From contig CAKPBC010000001.1 in assembly GCA_934140155.1 (NCBI GenBank), positions 62,001 to 126,000 on the forward strand: a stretch of DNA of 64,000 nt, written 5' to 3'. The position numbers and the translations under genes were made by a program. The stretch comes from an uncultured Bacilli bacterium. GTDB taxonomy: Bacteria; Bacillota_I; Bacilli_A; RFN20; CAG-826. The notes below the pieces were generated by a model. That model searched no databases, had not been told where the DNA came from, and was given only the letters and a program-made list of their open reading frames with translations. Positions 1-8,688 of this stretch are shown one piece after another; position 1 is the first letter of the stretch, and each line of letters begins with the position of its first letter.

Positions 1-525
1 TCTATCCATTTTTAAAGCACGAGCTAAGCCTTGGAAAGCGCCATAGCCTAATCCTTCATTAATATCTTCTGGATTAATAACGCCACAACCATGTAAAGCA
101 ATTCGTACTTGTTTTTTATAGAAATTCAAGTCATCTTGTTTAGCAACTTTTTGATGGGTATGTGGATCAGTAATTAATAAACGATCGATTACTTCTTTAC
201 CCATGATATCTTTTTCAATAATTTCTTCACAGTCTTCTACTTTAACCATATGATATAAAGTATCTTCTGGGAAAATTTTAACAAATGGTCCTTGAGAACA
301 GAAGCCAAAACAACCAACTTGGTTAACCGTTACTTTATCTTCTAAATTATGTTCTTTAATTAATTCTTCTAATCGATTTTTAATTTCATCAGAGTGTGAA
401 GATAAACAGCCCGTGCCACCACAAACCACAATAGCGCGTTTTCCATTTTCTCCACTAAATTTAATATCTAAGCAGTGAGTGCATTTAGCAATTTTATCTT
501 TTAATTCTTGCTCTGTTTTAATCAT
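1..525 (-). CDS. nuoF: NuoF/HydB-like subunit of NAD(P)-linked [FeFe] hydrogenase, 5' part only
   Basis: Read on the minus strand from ATG at 525, this frame stays open to the window edge (about 175 codons). It begins with a thioredoxin-like [2Fe-2S] domain, with cysteines visible in GGTGC and in VGCFGFC, and then enters the start of the NuoF 51-kDa flavoprotein domain (motif ALHGCGVINPEDI). This domain order is typical of HydB/HndC, the NAD(P)H-binding diaphorase subunit of soluble bifurcating or NADP-reducing hydrogenases, and of formate dehydrogenase beta subunits. Its ATG overlaps the upstream stop as TAATG, with AGGAGG ahead of it, so the two are cotranslated. The FMN, NADH and 4Fe-4S parts lie outside the window, so complex type is inferred. 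Confidence 0.85.
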   Translation of the reverse strand, partial: MIKTEQELKDKIAKCTHCLDIKFSGENGKRAIVVCGGTGCLSSHSDEIKNRLEELIKEHNLEDKVTVNQVGCFGFCSQGPFVKIFPEDTLYHMVKVEDCEEIIEKDIMGKEVIDRLLITDPHTHQKVAKQDDLNFYKKQVRIALHGCGVINPEDINEGLGYGAFQGLARALKMDR

Positions 526-1013
526 TATGCTTCTCCTCCTAACTTACGATATTCATTGATTACTTGTTGTACTTGATTAACTGACATCTTAGGATATACT
601 TTTCCATTAATGCTTACTGCTGGGGCAATACCACATGCTCCAATGCAACGTAAGGCATCAATAGTAAATAATCCATCTTCCGTTGTTTCTCCAGGTTTAA
701 TACCTAAAAGTTCGGAAAACTTGTCACATATTTGTTGTGCACCTTTAACGTAACATGCAGTTCCTAAACAAACTCCAATAACAAATTTGCCTTTAGGTTT
801 CAAAGAAAAAAATGAGTAAAAAGTAACTACACCATATATTTCTGAAACAGGTATACCTAATTTTTCAGATACGATTTCTTGAACTTCAAAAGGAATATAG
901 CCATATTCTTTTTGAACCTGGCTCAAGATCATCATTAATGGTGTATTTTCGTTCTTATACTCAGCGATGATTTCTTCAACCCTTTTGCAAGCGGCTGAAC
1001 TCAATTTTGCCAT
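525..1013 (-). CDS. nuoE: NuoE/HydC-like [2Fe-2S] thioredoxin-fold subunit
   Basis: 162 residues, the usual NuoE size. A helical N-terminal part (residues 1-75) precedes a thioredoxin-like [2Fe-2S] domain with ligands in GVCLGTACYVKG and in RCIGACGIAP. It passes electrons between the flavin subunit and its partners in complex I-like or soluble hydrogenase complexes. Because the next gene is NuoF-like with its own N-terminal [2Fe-2S] domain, and no membrane nuo genes are seen, a soluble HydABC/Hnd-type complex is the more likely setting. The start at 1013 has AGGAGG upstream. A possible -10 (TATACT on the minus strand) lies at 1084-1089, with no convincing -35. Confidence 0.9.
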   Translation of the reverse strand: MAKLSSAACKRVEEIIAEYKNENTPLMMILSQVQKEYGYIPFEVQEIVSEKLGIPVSEIYGVVTFYSFFSLKPKGKFVIGVCLGTACYVKGAQQICDKFSELLGIKPGETTEDGLFTIDALRCIGACGIAPAVSINGKVYPKMSVNQVQQVINEYRKLGGEA

Positions 1014-1181
1014 ATTTTAAAAAATCCTCCTAGTAATAAGACATTTATATAAAATCTATATAAATACTATAAAATACTTTTTTAGTATAACATAAAAATA
1101 TTGCATTTTGTAAATATTATTGCATATTTTGATAATTTTTTAATTTTTGCATATTTATAGCATTGTAAGTGCTTTAATTAA

Positions 1182-1219
1182 TAAAAAAAAGCACTTATTC
1201 TCTAGTAAAGAAAAGCGCT
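1182..1219 (-). terminator. Intrinsic terminator after tspO
   Basis: On the minus strand AGCGCTT pairs with AAGTGCT (7 bp, one G-U) and is followed by a run of eight T. It lies about 20 bp past the tspO stop. Confidence 0.6.
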
Positions 1220-1240
1220 AATTCTTGAGCATTATTTCAA

Positions 1241-1693
1241 TTAATTTAATATAGCAATACTTATATTTAAAAATGTTGCAAAAGACAACCAAATAACATA
1301 TGGAATCCATAAATACGCTAAGTTCTTATTGGTTTTAAATAAATAAATTAGCATATAAATGCATAATCCTAATAATATTACAATATCTATTGCGCTCACC
1401 AATGATAAATGTAAACCAAAAAATAAAGGAGTCCATAAGACATTAAATAATAATTGAATATAAAATATTTTACTTCCTTTAACATCCGTTAGTTCATCTA
1501 ATTTATAACTAACATATCCAATCATTAAATATAATATTGACCAAATAATCGGAAATAAAATCGATGGCACACGAACTAAACTATTCAAATTACTATAATA
1601 AGAAGAAAAATCCCCTAAAAGCATAGAAATAACAAAATTTACTAATAATGGAAAAAGCAAATTAAAAACTAAATCAATATTTATTTTTTTCAT
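1241..1693 (-). CDS. tspO: TspO/MBR family membrane protein
   Basis: 150 residues with five hydrophobic segments, the size and topology of TspO/MBR (peripheral benzodiazepine receptor) proteins, which bind porphyrins or other hydrophobic ligands in the membrane. Family marks are visible: PxxxFPIIWSILYLMIG near residues 43-60, Q-x3-N-VLW around residue 82 with PLFFG just after, and PYVIW-x-SFAT-x-LN near the C terminus. It has its own terminator downstream and lies just past the ribosomal operon terminator, so it is probably transcribed alone. The ribosome site is weak (AGGGA). Function in a fermenting anaerobe without haem genes in view is unclear. Confidence 0.85.
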   Translation of the reverse strand: MKKINIDLVFNLLFPLLVNFVISMLLGDFSSYYSNLNSLVRVPSILFPIIWSILYLMIGYVSYKLDELTDVKGSKIFYIQLLFNVLWTPLFFGLHLSLVSAIDIVILLGLCIYMLIYLFKTNKNLAYLWIPYVIWLSFATFLNISIAILN

Positions 1694-1723
1694 ATTATAT
1701 CCCTAAATAAATATATGATGTAA

Positions 1724-1756
1724 GGTAAAAGAAAAGACTAACCAACTGGTTAGTCT
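1724..1756 (-). terminator. Terminator of the S10-spc-alpha operon
   Basis: A perfect 9-bp stem, AGACTAACC/GGTTAGTCT with a 4-base loop at 1735-1756, followed on the minus strand by TTTTCTTTT. It lies 17 bp past rplQ and closes the long ribosomal unit. Confidence 0.85.
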
Positions 1757-1772
1757 AAAAAATTATTAAAAA

Positions 1773-2180
1773 CTATTTTACAAATTCAACAATAGCCATT
1801 TCAGCATTGTCACCACGACGTGGAACAAGCTTCAATACTCTTGTATATCCACCATTACGATCTTTATAACGTGGACCAATTTCATTAAATAACTTGTCTA
1901 AAGCAGTTACTTTCTTTTCTGCATCACAATAAACCTCGGAGCGAACAACTGCAGCAGCTAAACGACGATTGTGTAAATCGCCAACTTTAGCCTTGCTAAC
2001 TAATTTTTCTGCTAAATTTTTAACATCTTTAGCACAGCCAGCAGTAACAGTAACACGTTCATGAACGATTAATTCTGATACAACGTTTCTTAACATTGCT
2101 TTATATTTGCTTGAAGTATAGGCAGCTTTAAAGCGAACGCCACCTTTACCATGTACATTCTTACGTCCTTGTGTAGCCAT
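1773..2180 (-). CDS. rplQ: 50S ribosomal protein L17
   Basis: 135 residues. It is recognised by RNVVSELIVHERV, the AEKLVSKAK segment and the C-terminal AEMAIVEFVK. L17 sits near the peptide exit tunnel of the 50S subunit. Last gene of the alpha operon, 12 bp after rpoA; in many Bacilli the energy-coupling transporter genes follow, but here transcription stops at a strong hairpin. Stop codon TAG. Confidence 0.97.
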   Translation of the reverse strand: MATQGRKNVHGKGGVRFKAAYTSSKYKAMLRNVVSELIVHERVTVTAGCAKDVKNLAEKLVSKAKVGDLHNRRLAAAVVRSEVYCDAEKKVTALDKLFNEIGPRYKDRNGGYTRVLKLVPRRGDNAEMAIVEFVK

Positions 2181-2192
2181 TTAAACTTCCTC

Positions 2193-3164
2193 CTAATCAA
2201 TGTAATCCTTGAAGCCTAAACCAATACCAAGAAGTTTTTCTTTAACTTCTTTAAGTGATTTCTTACCAAGGTTACGTACTTTCATCATATCTTCTTCTGT
2301 CTTTTGAGTTAATTCTAAGACAGTTGCAATACCTGCTCTCTTTAAGCAGTTATATGAACGAACTGATAAATCTAATTCTTCAATTGTCATATCTTCATAT
2401 TTGTTAGATGTTTGTTCAACTGGTTCAGCAACAATGTTCATATCGCGAGTAATTTCGTTTAATTTTAAGAATTCTTCGAAATGAGCGACTAAGATTTTTG
2501 CAGCAAGTGCTACAGCATCTTGTGGAAGCATAGAACCATTTGTCCAAACTTCTAATACTAAGTTTTCATAATTTGCATTATGTCCAACACGAGTTGGTTG
2601 TACTTCATAATTTACTTTTGTAATTGGTGAATAGTTAGAATCTGTTGCGATTGTACCAATATTCATACCTGTACGAAGTAATTTATTACCTTCTGAAGTT
2701 ACATAACCACGTCCGTTACGAGCATAAAGTGTCATTTTTAATTTTCCACCTTCTGCAACGTGAGCAAGGACTAAATCAGGGTTAATAACTTCGACATCAC
2801 CTGGAACAACTAAATCAGCGGCAGTAACGACTTTAGGTCCTTCTACTTCTAATTCAATTCTCTTAGTGACTGATTCTTCATCGTCAATTTTTAAAACTAA
2901 ATCTTTTAAGGAAAGGATAATCATTGTAACATCTTCTTCAACACCCTCAAGTGCAGAGAATTCGTGACGAGCTCCTTCAACTTCAATAGCAAATACAGAA
3001 GCACCTGGTAATGAAGAAAGCATAACTCTTCTTAATGAATTTCCAATTGTTAAAGCATAACCTCTTTCTAATGGTCCAACTACGAATTTACCATAGTTAG
3101 TGTTACCATCGAATTCAGCAATATCAAATTTAATTTTTGCGAATGGACTTACGATTTTGCTCAT
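2193..3164 (-). CDS. rpoA: DNA-directed RNA polymerase alpha subunit
   Basis: 323 residues counted from the ATG at 3164, which follows GGGAGGAA by 8 bases; a longer frame exists upstream but has no ribosome site. The N-terminal domain (about 1-230) forms the dimer on which beta and beta' assemble (GYALTIGNSLRRVMLSS is the signature). An acidic linker leads to the C-terminal domain (about 250-315; LSVRSYNCLKRAGI and GKKSLKEVKEKL), the helix-hairpin-helix fold that contacts UP elements and activators. Standard alpha-operon position. Confidence 0.97.
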   Translation of the reverse strand: MSKIVSPFAKIKFDIAEFDGNTNYGKFVVGPLERGYALTIGNSLRRVMLSSLPGASVFAIEVEGARHEFSALEGVEEDVTMIILSLKDLVLKIDDEESVTKRIELEVEGPKVVTAADLVVPGDVEVINPDLVLAHVAEGGKLKMTLYARNGRGYVTSEGNKLLRTGMNIGTIATDSNYSPITKVNYEVQPTRVGHNANYENLVLEVWTNGSMLPQDAVALAAKILVAHFEEFLKLNEITRDMNIVAEPVEQTSNKYEDMTIEELDLSVRSYNCLKRAGIATVLELTQKTEEDMMKVRNLGKKSLKEVKEKLLGIGLGFKDYID

Positions 3165-3210
3165 ATTTTTTTCCTCCCTTTGCAATCGTTAGTAGACTAA
3201 ATAATATTTA

Positions 3211-3600
3211 TTATCCACGTGGACGCTTTGGTGGGCGGCAACCATTGTGTGGAATAGGTGTAGTATCTGTAATCATTTGGATTTGTAATCCAGCTGCTTG
3301 TAAACTACGAACTGCAGAATCACGACCAGATCCTGGTCCTTTTACGTTAACATCAACTGTTTTAATACCTTGATCAACAGCAACTTTAGCACAAGCTTCA
3401 GCTGCTAATTGAGCTGCAAATGGTGTAGATTTCTTAGCACCTTTAAATCCTAATGCACCAGCGCTTGACCAAGCAATTGCGTTACCTGCTTCGTCAGTGA
3501 TAGTAACAATGGTATTATTAAATGTTGAGTGAATGTGAGCGATACCTTTAGTATAGCTTCTTTTAATTTTTTTCTTCTTAGAAACTGTGGTTTTAGCCAT
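3211..3600 (-). CDS. rpsK: 30S ribosomal protein S11
   Basis: 129 residues with the signature HIHSTFNNTIVTITD and the basic C terminus NGCRPPKRPRG. S11 lines the mRNA exit cleft on the platform of the 30S subunit together with S7 and S18. It lies between rpsM (19 bp) and rpoA (46 bp) in the alpha operon; no internal terminator is seen. Confidence 0.97.
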   Translation of the reverse strand: MAKTTVSKKKKIKRSYTKGIAHIHSTFNNTIVTITDEAGNAIAWSSAGALGFKGAKKSTPFAAQLAAEACAKVAVDQGIKTVDVNVKGPGSGRDSAVRSLQAAGLQIQMITDTTPIPHNGCRPPKRPRG

Positions 3601-3619
3601 TTTTAATTATCCTCACTTT

Positions 3620-3994
3620 CTATTGAACTGCTTGCTTCTTATTCGCAATAGTCTTTTTAGGTCCTTTACGAGTACGAGCATTAGTCTTTGTACGTTGTCC
3701 ACGAACTGGTAAACCTTTACGGTGACGTAAGCCACGGTAACAACCAATTTCGGTTAAACGTTTAATGTTTAAAGCAACTTCACGACGTAAGTCACCTTCA
3801 ACTTTGTGTTTTGCAACTTCTGTTCTAATTGCAGTTAATTGATCTTCTGTTAAATTCTTAACACGAATATCTTCATTAATGTTTGTTTCTTTTAAAATCT
3901 TTTTAGATGTTGTTAAACCAATACCATAAATATAGGTTAAAGCAATAACAACTCTTTTTTCATTTGGAATATCGACTCCAACAATACGTGCCAT
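3620..3994 (-). CDS. rpsM: 30S ribosomal protein S13
   Basis: 124 residues: IPNEKRVVIALTYIYGIG helix-turn-helix at the N terminus and the basic tail RGQRTKTNARTRKGP. S13 sits at the top of the 30S head, contacts the P-site tRNA and the 50S A-site finger. Its AGGAGG ribosome site lies just before the ATG in the 14-bp gap after rpmJ. Confidence 0.97.
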   Translation of the reverse strand: MARIVGVDIPNEKRVVIALTYIYGIGLTTSKKILKETNINEDIRVKNLTEDQLTAIRTEVAKHKVEGDLRREVALNIKRLTEIGCYRGLRHRKGLPVRGQRTKTNARTRKGPKKTIANKKQAVQ

Positions 3995-4008
3995 ATAGCA
4001 TGTCCTCC

Positions 4009-4125
4009 TTAATTACCTTGTCTTTGCTTGTGTTTTGGGTTTTCGCAAATAACCATTACACGGCCTTTTCTACGAATAACTTTGCACTTGTCGCAAATAG
4101 GTTTAACTGAAGGTCTAACTTTCAT
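4009..4125 (-). CDS. rpmJ: 50S ribosomal protein L36
   Basis: A 38-residue gene starting MKVRPSVKPICDKCK, with a second half containing VICENPKHKQRQG. The four zinc ligands Cys-x2-Cys...Cys-x4-His are intact, so this is the zinc-binding (C+) paralogue. It has an AGGAAAT-type ribosome site and the usual place between infA and rpsM. Stop TAA. Confidence 0.96.
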   Translation of the reverse strand: MKVRPSVKPICDKCKVIRRKGRVMVICENPKHKQRQGN

Positions 4126-4163
4126 AAATAATTTCCTCCATTTTACTTTCTTTTTAAATTTTT

Positions 4164-4382
4164 TTATTTGTATCTGAATGTTATTCTACCACGTGTTAAA
4201 TCATATGGCGATATTTCAACCGTAACTCTATCACCTGGTAAGATGCGAATGTAATTCATACGGATTTTACCAGAAACGTGGGCTAATATTACGACTCCGT
4301 TTTCTAACTTTACATTAAACATTGCGTTTGGTAAAGTTTCAACGACTACCGCTTCTACTTCAATAACGTCTTCTTTTGACAT
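4164..4382 (-). CDS. infA: Translation initiation factor IF-1
   Basis: 72 residues, the full length of IF-1, an OB-fold protein that occupies the 30S A site during initiation. Signature parts: MSKEDVIEVEAVVVE, NGVVILAHVSGKIRMNYIRI, and the end DLTRGRITFRYK. It lies 7 bp after map and 38 bp before rpmJ, the order common in Firmicutes. Confidence 0.97.
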   Translation of the reverse strand: MSKEDVIEVEAVVVETLPNAMFNVKLENGVVILAHVSGKIRMNYIRILPGDRVTVEISPYDLTRGRITFRYK

Positions 4383-4389
4383 AGTTAGT

Positions 4390-5154
4390 TTAACACTCCT
4401 TTTTATTACTTTCTAGTGTAAGGATTTCAACGCCATCCTTAGTTACTACAAGAGTATTTTCATAGTGGCTAGCTAATTTGCCATCTACCATTTTGACAGT
4501 CCATTCATCACTCATTACACGGGTATCGTATTTTCCCATTGCCACCATTGGTTCAATTGCAAGGCACATGCCTTCTTTTAAAATTGGACCATGTCCAGGT
4601 AATCCATAATTTGGAATTGCTGGATCTTCATGCATTTCGGTACCAATACCATGTCCTGTATAATCTCTTGGTAATGAATAACCATGTTTTTCGCAATATT
4701 CTTGAATTGTATGCGAGATATCTGATAAGTGAATACCTGGTTTAATAATTTTAACAGCTTCGAAGAAACTTTCTTCTGTTACTCTTACTAAACGAGCAGC
4801 TTCATCAGATATTTTTCCAACAGCATAAGTTCTTGCTGCATCTCCGTTATAGCCTTTATAAATAGCTCCAACGTCGACAGAAATAATATCTCCTTCTTTT
4901 AAAGGTTTATTGTTTGGAATACCATGCACTAATACTTCATTTACTGAAGTGCATATAGAGGCAGGGAATCCGCCGTATCCTAAGAAAGATGGAATTGCGC
5001 CTTGATCACGTATGGTTTTTTCGGCGATACGATTAAGTTCATTAGTCGTAACACCTGGTTTGATGTGTGGCTTTAGTGCATCAAATACACTAGCCACAAT
5101 CCTACCAGCCTCACGCATCAACACAATTTCTCGTGGTGATTTTAAGGTTATCAT
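4390..5154 (-). CDS. map: Type I methionine aminopeptidase
   Basis: 254 residues, the short bacterial type Ia enzyme without a zinc-finger extension. It removes the initiator Met from new proteins when the second residue is small. The pita-bread fold metal ligands are present: D94, D105, H168, E201 and E232, and the substrate-site H78 in VHGIP. It is coupled to adk (6 bp) and infA (7 bp) inside the spc part of the operon, as in most Firmicutes. Confidence 0.97.
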   Translation of the reverse strand: MITLKSPREIVLMREAGRIVASVFDALKPHIKPGVTTNELNRIAEKTIRDQGAIPSFLGYGGFPASICTSVNEVLVHGIPNNKPLKEGDIISVDVGAIYKGYNGDAARTYAVGKISDEAARLVRVTEESFFEAVKIIKPGIHLSDISHTIQEYCEKHGYSLPRDYTGHGIGTEMHEDPAIPNYGLPGHGPILKEGMCLAIEPMVAMGKYDTRVMSDEWTVKMVDGKLASHYENTLVVTKDGVEILTLESNKKEC

Positions 5155-5160
5155 ACTTTT

Positions 5161-5814
5161 TTATTTGATCCTTTCAAAAATATCACAAATGGTTTCGAAG
5201 ACTTCATCTAATCCAAGTAAACCATCGACATTATGTAGAAGTCCACGTTTTTCGTAGAATTCCACTAATGGGAAGGTTTGATGTTCATAAGCATCAAGTC
5301 TTACTGCTAAACTTTCTAATGTGTCATCTTTTCTTTGGACTAATTCGCCATTACAATAATCACAAACACCATCAACTTTTGGTTTTAATGTTTCGACATG
5401 GAATGGAGCTCCACAAGATTTACAAACACGTCTACCAGTAATTCTTTTTGTTAAGACATCACGATCAGCAGTGATATTAACTACTGCTGTTATTGGACGA
5501 TTAATTTCTTTTGTTAGTTCTTCTAATGCTTCTGCTTGAGGAATTGTTCTTGGGAATCCATCAAGTAAGAATCCATTAGCGCAATCATCTTTAGCAAGTC
5601 TTTCCTTAACTAAAGCGATTGTTACTTCATCAGGTACTAACAAACCTTTGTTGATATAACTTGCCGCTAAGACTCCAGTTGGAGTTTGAGCAGCTATCGC
5701 TTCTCTAAACATATCACCAGTTGAAATATGTGGGATATGATAAGAAGCAATAATCTTTTTAGCTTGTGTGCCTTTACCAGCACCAGGTGGGCCCATTAAA
5801 ATAATGTTTAACAT
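5161..5814 (-). CDS. adk: Adenylate kinase (zinc-LID type)
   Basis: 217 residues. It interconverts ATP + AMP and 2 ADP in the cytoplasm. The P-loop GPPGAGKGTQ is at 8-17, the AMP-site DGFPRT at 85-90, and the LID domain carries four cysteines (131, 134, 151, 154) that bind structural zinc, the form usual in Gram-positives. Lies 6 bp after secY and 6 bp before map. Confidence 0.97.
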   Translation of the reverse strand: MLNIILMGPPGAGKGTQAKKIIASYHIPHISTGDMFREAIAAQTPTGVLAASYINKGLLVPDEVTIALVKERLAKDDCANGFLLDGFPRTIPQAEALEELTKEINRPITAVVNITADRDVLTKRITGRRVCKSCGAPFHVETLKPKVDGVCDYCNGELVQRKDDTLESLAVRLDAYEHQTFPLVEFYEKRGLLHNVDGLLGLDEVFETICDIFERIK

Positions 5815-5820
5815 TGTTTT

Positions 5821-7188
5821 TTACTCCCTTCCAGCACGGTTTTGAACTTCTTCGAAGCTCTTACCAGCAACCAAGCCATCAATTTGTGCACTAACTTCAA
5901 GAGCAACACCAACTACGATGATTAATCCTGTGCCACCTAGTGCTAATGATTGAGGAAGTAATCCAACCAATACTAACACAACTGGTAACGCAGCAATAAA
6001 TGCAAGAGCAAATGCACCAATGAAGGTTACACGATTTAATACTTTCTTTACGTATCTTTCTGTTTCATTACCAGGTTTAATACCAGGAATGTAAGAACCA
6101 TTCTTTTGGAAGTTTTCTGCCATTTGTTCTGGATTAATTTGTAATGAAGAATAGAAGAATGTAAAGGCTATAATGAGGACAACATAGATAATCAAGCCCC
6201 ATGGCATTTGCCATGTCTTTCCACCAAACCAAGGCATAGTGGTCATTTTTGAACTTGAGAATATGTTGAGCCATTCTGCACTTGTATCCGCGCCATCAAT
6301 GAAGCTCACAATTACTTGTGGTGCCATCATGATTGATGAAGCAAAGATAACAGGAATAACACCAGCAGAGTTAATCTTAATTGGTAAGAAACTTGCTTGG
6401 CTATATCTCTGTCCAGTTCCACCGGATTTACCAGCATGTTGAACAGGGATTTTTCTTTTTGAACTTTCAATATAAATTACGAATGTAATAATTGCTAAAT
6501 AAGCAAGGATATATAATAAGAATCTTGCTCCACCTGCAACAATTAATGAAGGTTGTTTTGACAATAATGGGTTTGACATATATTGTACAAACGCTTCAGC
6601 GATTTGTTTAGGTAATGAAACAACAATACCGGCAAAGATAATTACAGAAATACCATTACCAATACCTTTTACAGAAATTTGGTCACCTAACCACATAACT
6701 AACATACCACCAGCTACTAATACGGTAACTATATAGGCATAAGTTAAGAAGTCAGAGTTTGCAATCGTTGTAACTTCAATGTATTCAGTAGCTTCCATGG
6801 TTTTTATAATACCATATGCTTGTACTGCACCAAGAAGTAAGGTTAAGTAACGAGTTGCCATTTCCATTTTCTTTCGACCATATTGACCTTGTTTATTTAA
6901 CTCGGTCAAGGCCGGTAATACATCCATTGAAAGTAATTGCACAATAATTTGTGCGGTAATATATGGTGACACACCCAAGGCGAATATGGAGAAACTTGAT
7001 AATGCTCCACCGCCTAAAAGGTTCATCATACTTAAGACATCTAAACTATCAAATCCAGCATTATCACTGATTTTAACACCAGGAACTGAGATTGACGCTC
7101 CGATGCGGAAGACTAAGAGTATCATTAATGTAAAGAATATACGATCAACGATATCTTTATTTTTGAAGATTTGTCCGAGTTTTTTCAT
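5821..7188 (-). CDS. secY: Protein translocase subunit SecY
   Basis: 455 residues from ATG at 7188, preceded by GAGGT inside the end of rplO; the longer frame reaching 7218 lacks a ribosome site and would overlap rplO. SecY is the ten-helix pore of the Sec translocon and works with SecE, SecG and SecA. Visible marks: GVSPYITAQIIVQLL in TM2, GIGNGISVIIFAGIV, the cytoplasmic loop with QHAGKSGGTGQRYSQ, and the NPEQMAEN region. It would export the many signal-peptide proteins encoded later in this window. Confidence 0.97.
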   Translation of the reverse strand: MKKLGQIFKNKDIVDRIFFTLMILLVFRIGASISVPGVKISDNAGFDSLDVLSMMNLLGGGALSSFSIFALGVSPYITAQIIVQLLSMDVLPALTELNKQGQYGRKKMEMATRYLTLLLGAVQAYGIIKTMEATEYIEVTTIANSDFLTYAYIVTVLVAGGMLVMWLGDQISVKGIGNGISVIIFAGIVVSLPKQIAEAFVQYMSNPLLSKQPSLIVAGGARFLLYILAYLAIITFVIYIESSKRKIPVQHAGKSGGTGQRYSQASFLPIKINSAGVIPVIFASSIMMAPQVIVSFIDGADTSAEWLNIFSSSKMTTMPWFGGKTWQMPWGLIIYVVLIIAFTFFYSSLQINPEQMAENFQKNGSYIPGIKPGNETERYVKKVLNRVTFIGAFALAFIAALPVVLVLVGLLPQSLALGGTGLIIVVGVALEVSAQIDGLVAGKSFEEVQNRAGRE

Positions 7189-7189
7189 A

Positions 7190-7630
7190 TTACAATACCT
7201 CGGTTGTTCCGCCAGCATTCTTAATAGCTTCTTCGGCAGCCTTAGAGAACTTATGAGCAGAAACTTCTAACTTAACATTAAGTTTTCCGTTTCCTAAAAT
7301 TTTAATTCCATCATATTCTTTACGGACTAAACCGACTTCTTTTAATAATGCAGGGGTGACTTTAGTGCCTTCTTCGAATTTATTTAACATTTCAACGTTA
7401 ACTATTGCATAGTCAACATGTGAAATATTGTTAAATCCACGTTTTGGTAAACGACGATATAATGGGTTTTGTCCACCTTCAAATCCTAAACGGACTCCGC
7501 CGCCACTTCTAGAATTTTGACCTTTGGTACCTTTACCAGCAGTCTTTCCGTTTCCAGAACCAATTCCACGACCAGCGCGGAATGCTTTCTTACGTGATCC
7601 TTCTGTGTATTCGAGTTCATGCAGTTTCAT
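7190..7630 (-). CDS. rplO: 50S ribosomal protein L15
   Basis: 146 residues from ATG 7630, which has GGAGG at 8 bases; a GTG three codons upstream overlaps that site and is less likely. The glycine-rich N-terminal tail (GRGIGSGNGKTAGKGTKGQ) that threads into the 23S rRNA is typical. Just 1 bp separates it from secY. The gene expected before it, rpmD (L30), is absent: only 45 bp lie between rpsE and rplO. Confidence 0.96.
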   Translation of the reverse strand: MKLHELEYTEGSRKKAFRAGRGIGSGNGKTAGKGTKGQNSRSGGGVRLGFEGGQNPLYRRLPKRGFNNISHVDYAIVNVEMLNKFEEGTKVTPALLKEVGLVRKEYDGIKILGNGKLNVKLEVSAHKFSKAAEEAIKNAGGTTEVL

Positions 7631-7675
7631 ATCTTGCACCTCCCTATAAATTATTGATTTATTTTTGGTTATAAA

Positions 7676-8299
7676 CTATTTACGTAATTCTTTGACTACA
7701 TTGTATGATTTAACGTTATTCAAACCATTAACGGTTGCACGAATAACATTAATTGGTGTACGTGAGCCATAGACTTTTGAGTAAATGTTTCTAACGCCAG
7801 CTAATTCTAAGACAGCACGGACTGGACCACCAGCGATGATACCAGTACCTTCAGGTGCAGGTTTTAATAAAACTTTGCAAGCACCAAATTCACCATTAAT
7901 TTCATGAGCGATTGTTCCGCCTTTAACTAAATGGACATGGAGCAAGTTTTTCTTAGCAGCTTCTGTAGCTTTCTTAATTGCATCTGGGACTTCTCCAGCC
8001 TTTCCAGTACCATAACCGAAACGGCCTTTGCCATCACCGATAACCATAAGTGCAGCAAATCTCATACGGCGTCCGCCTTTTACAGTTTTGCTAACACGGT
8101 TAATTGCAACTACGCGTTCATTGAATTCCTTTTCAGGTTTTTCACGGCGATCTCTACGATCGCCTCTACGGCCACCATCACGGCGATCTTTACGATCACC
8201 ACGAGGACGACGATCAGCTCTAGGAGCTTTTTCTGAATCAGTGTTTTCAGTATTTTCTACCACAGTTTCTTCAACTGGTGTTACTTTTTCTTCTGCCAT
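7676..8299 (-). CDS. rpsE: 30S ribosomal protein S5 with long charged N-terminal extension
   Basis: 207 residues, about 40 more than usual. The conserved S5 core begins near residue 60 (NERVVAINRVSKTVKGGRR, then FGYGTGKAGEVPDAI), and shapes the mRNA entry channel and decoding accuracy. Residues 1-57 are an extension: first acidic (EEKVTPVEETVVEN), then a block of Arg/Asp/Lys repeats (RGDRKDRRDGGRRGDRRDRR). Acidic-plus-basic extensions on S5 occur in some Mollicutes and Actinobacteria, but the role is unknown. Confidence 0.96.
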   Translation of the reverse strand: MAEEKVTPVEETVVENTENTDSEKAPRADRRPRGDRKDRRDGGRRGDRRDRREKPEKEFNERVVAINRVSKTVKGGRRMRFAALMVIGDGKGRFGYGTGKAGEVPDAIKKATEAAKKNLLHVHLVKGGTIAHEINGEFGACKVLLKPAPEGTGIIAGGPVRAVLELAGVRNIYSKVYGSRTPINVIRATVNGLNNVKSYNVVKELRK

Positions 8300-8310
8300 T
8301 TTCTTTCCTC

Positions 8311-8667
8311 CTAGAATTCTAAGCCAGCTTCACGAGCGGCTTCTGCAACAGCTTTGACACGTCCATGGTAAACATAACCAGAACGATCAAATACTACTTT
8401 CTTTATACCTAAGGCAACGGCTTTTTCACCGATGTCCTTACCAACGGCTTGAGCGGCTTCAATGTTACCACCATTTGCTAATTTAAGAGCAACTGATGAT
8501 GAACTTACTAAAGTTACGCCTTTAACATCGTCGATAATTTGAGCATGAATGTTAGCATTTGCACGATAAACACTTAAACGAGGTGTTTCAGCTGTTCCGC
8601 TAATTTTAGCACGAACACGTTCATGACGTCTTGCACGAACTACTTGTCTTGATTCTTTATTAATCAT
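8311..8667 (-). CDS. rplR: 50S ribosomal protein L18
   Basis: 118 residues, normal length. Recognised by RRHERVRAKISGTAETPRLSV and the end FDRSGYVYHGRVKAVAEAAREAGLEF. L18 binds 5S rRNA with L5 in the central protuberance. Usual spc position between rplF and rpsE. Confidence 0.97.
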   Translation of the reverse strand: MINKESRQVVRARRHERVRAKISGTAETPRLSVYRANANIHAQIIDDVKGVTLVSSSSVALKLANGGNIEAAQAVGKDIGEKAVALGIKKVVFDRSGYVYHGRVKAVAEAAREAGLEF

Positions 8668-8688
8668 GTTTCATTTCCTCCTTACCGA

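Noticed and set aside
7931..8357. Two long plus-strand frames opposite rpsE
   Set aside because: They mirror the low-complexity Arg/Asp-repeat region of S5; composition is unnatural (Ser/Thr/Ile runs) and no ribosome site is seen.
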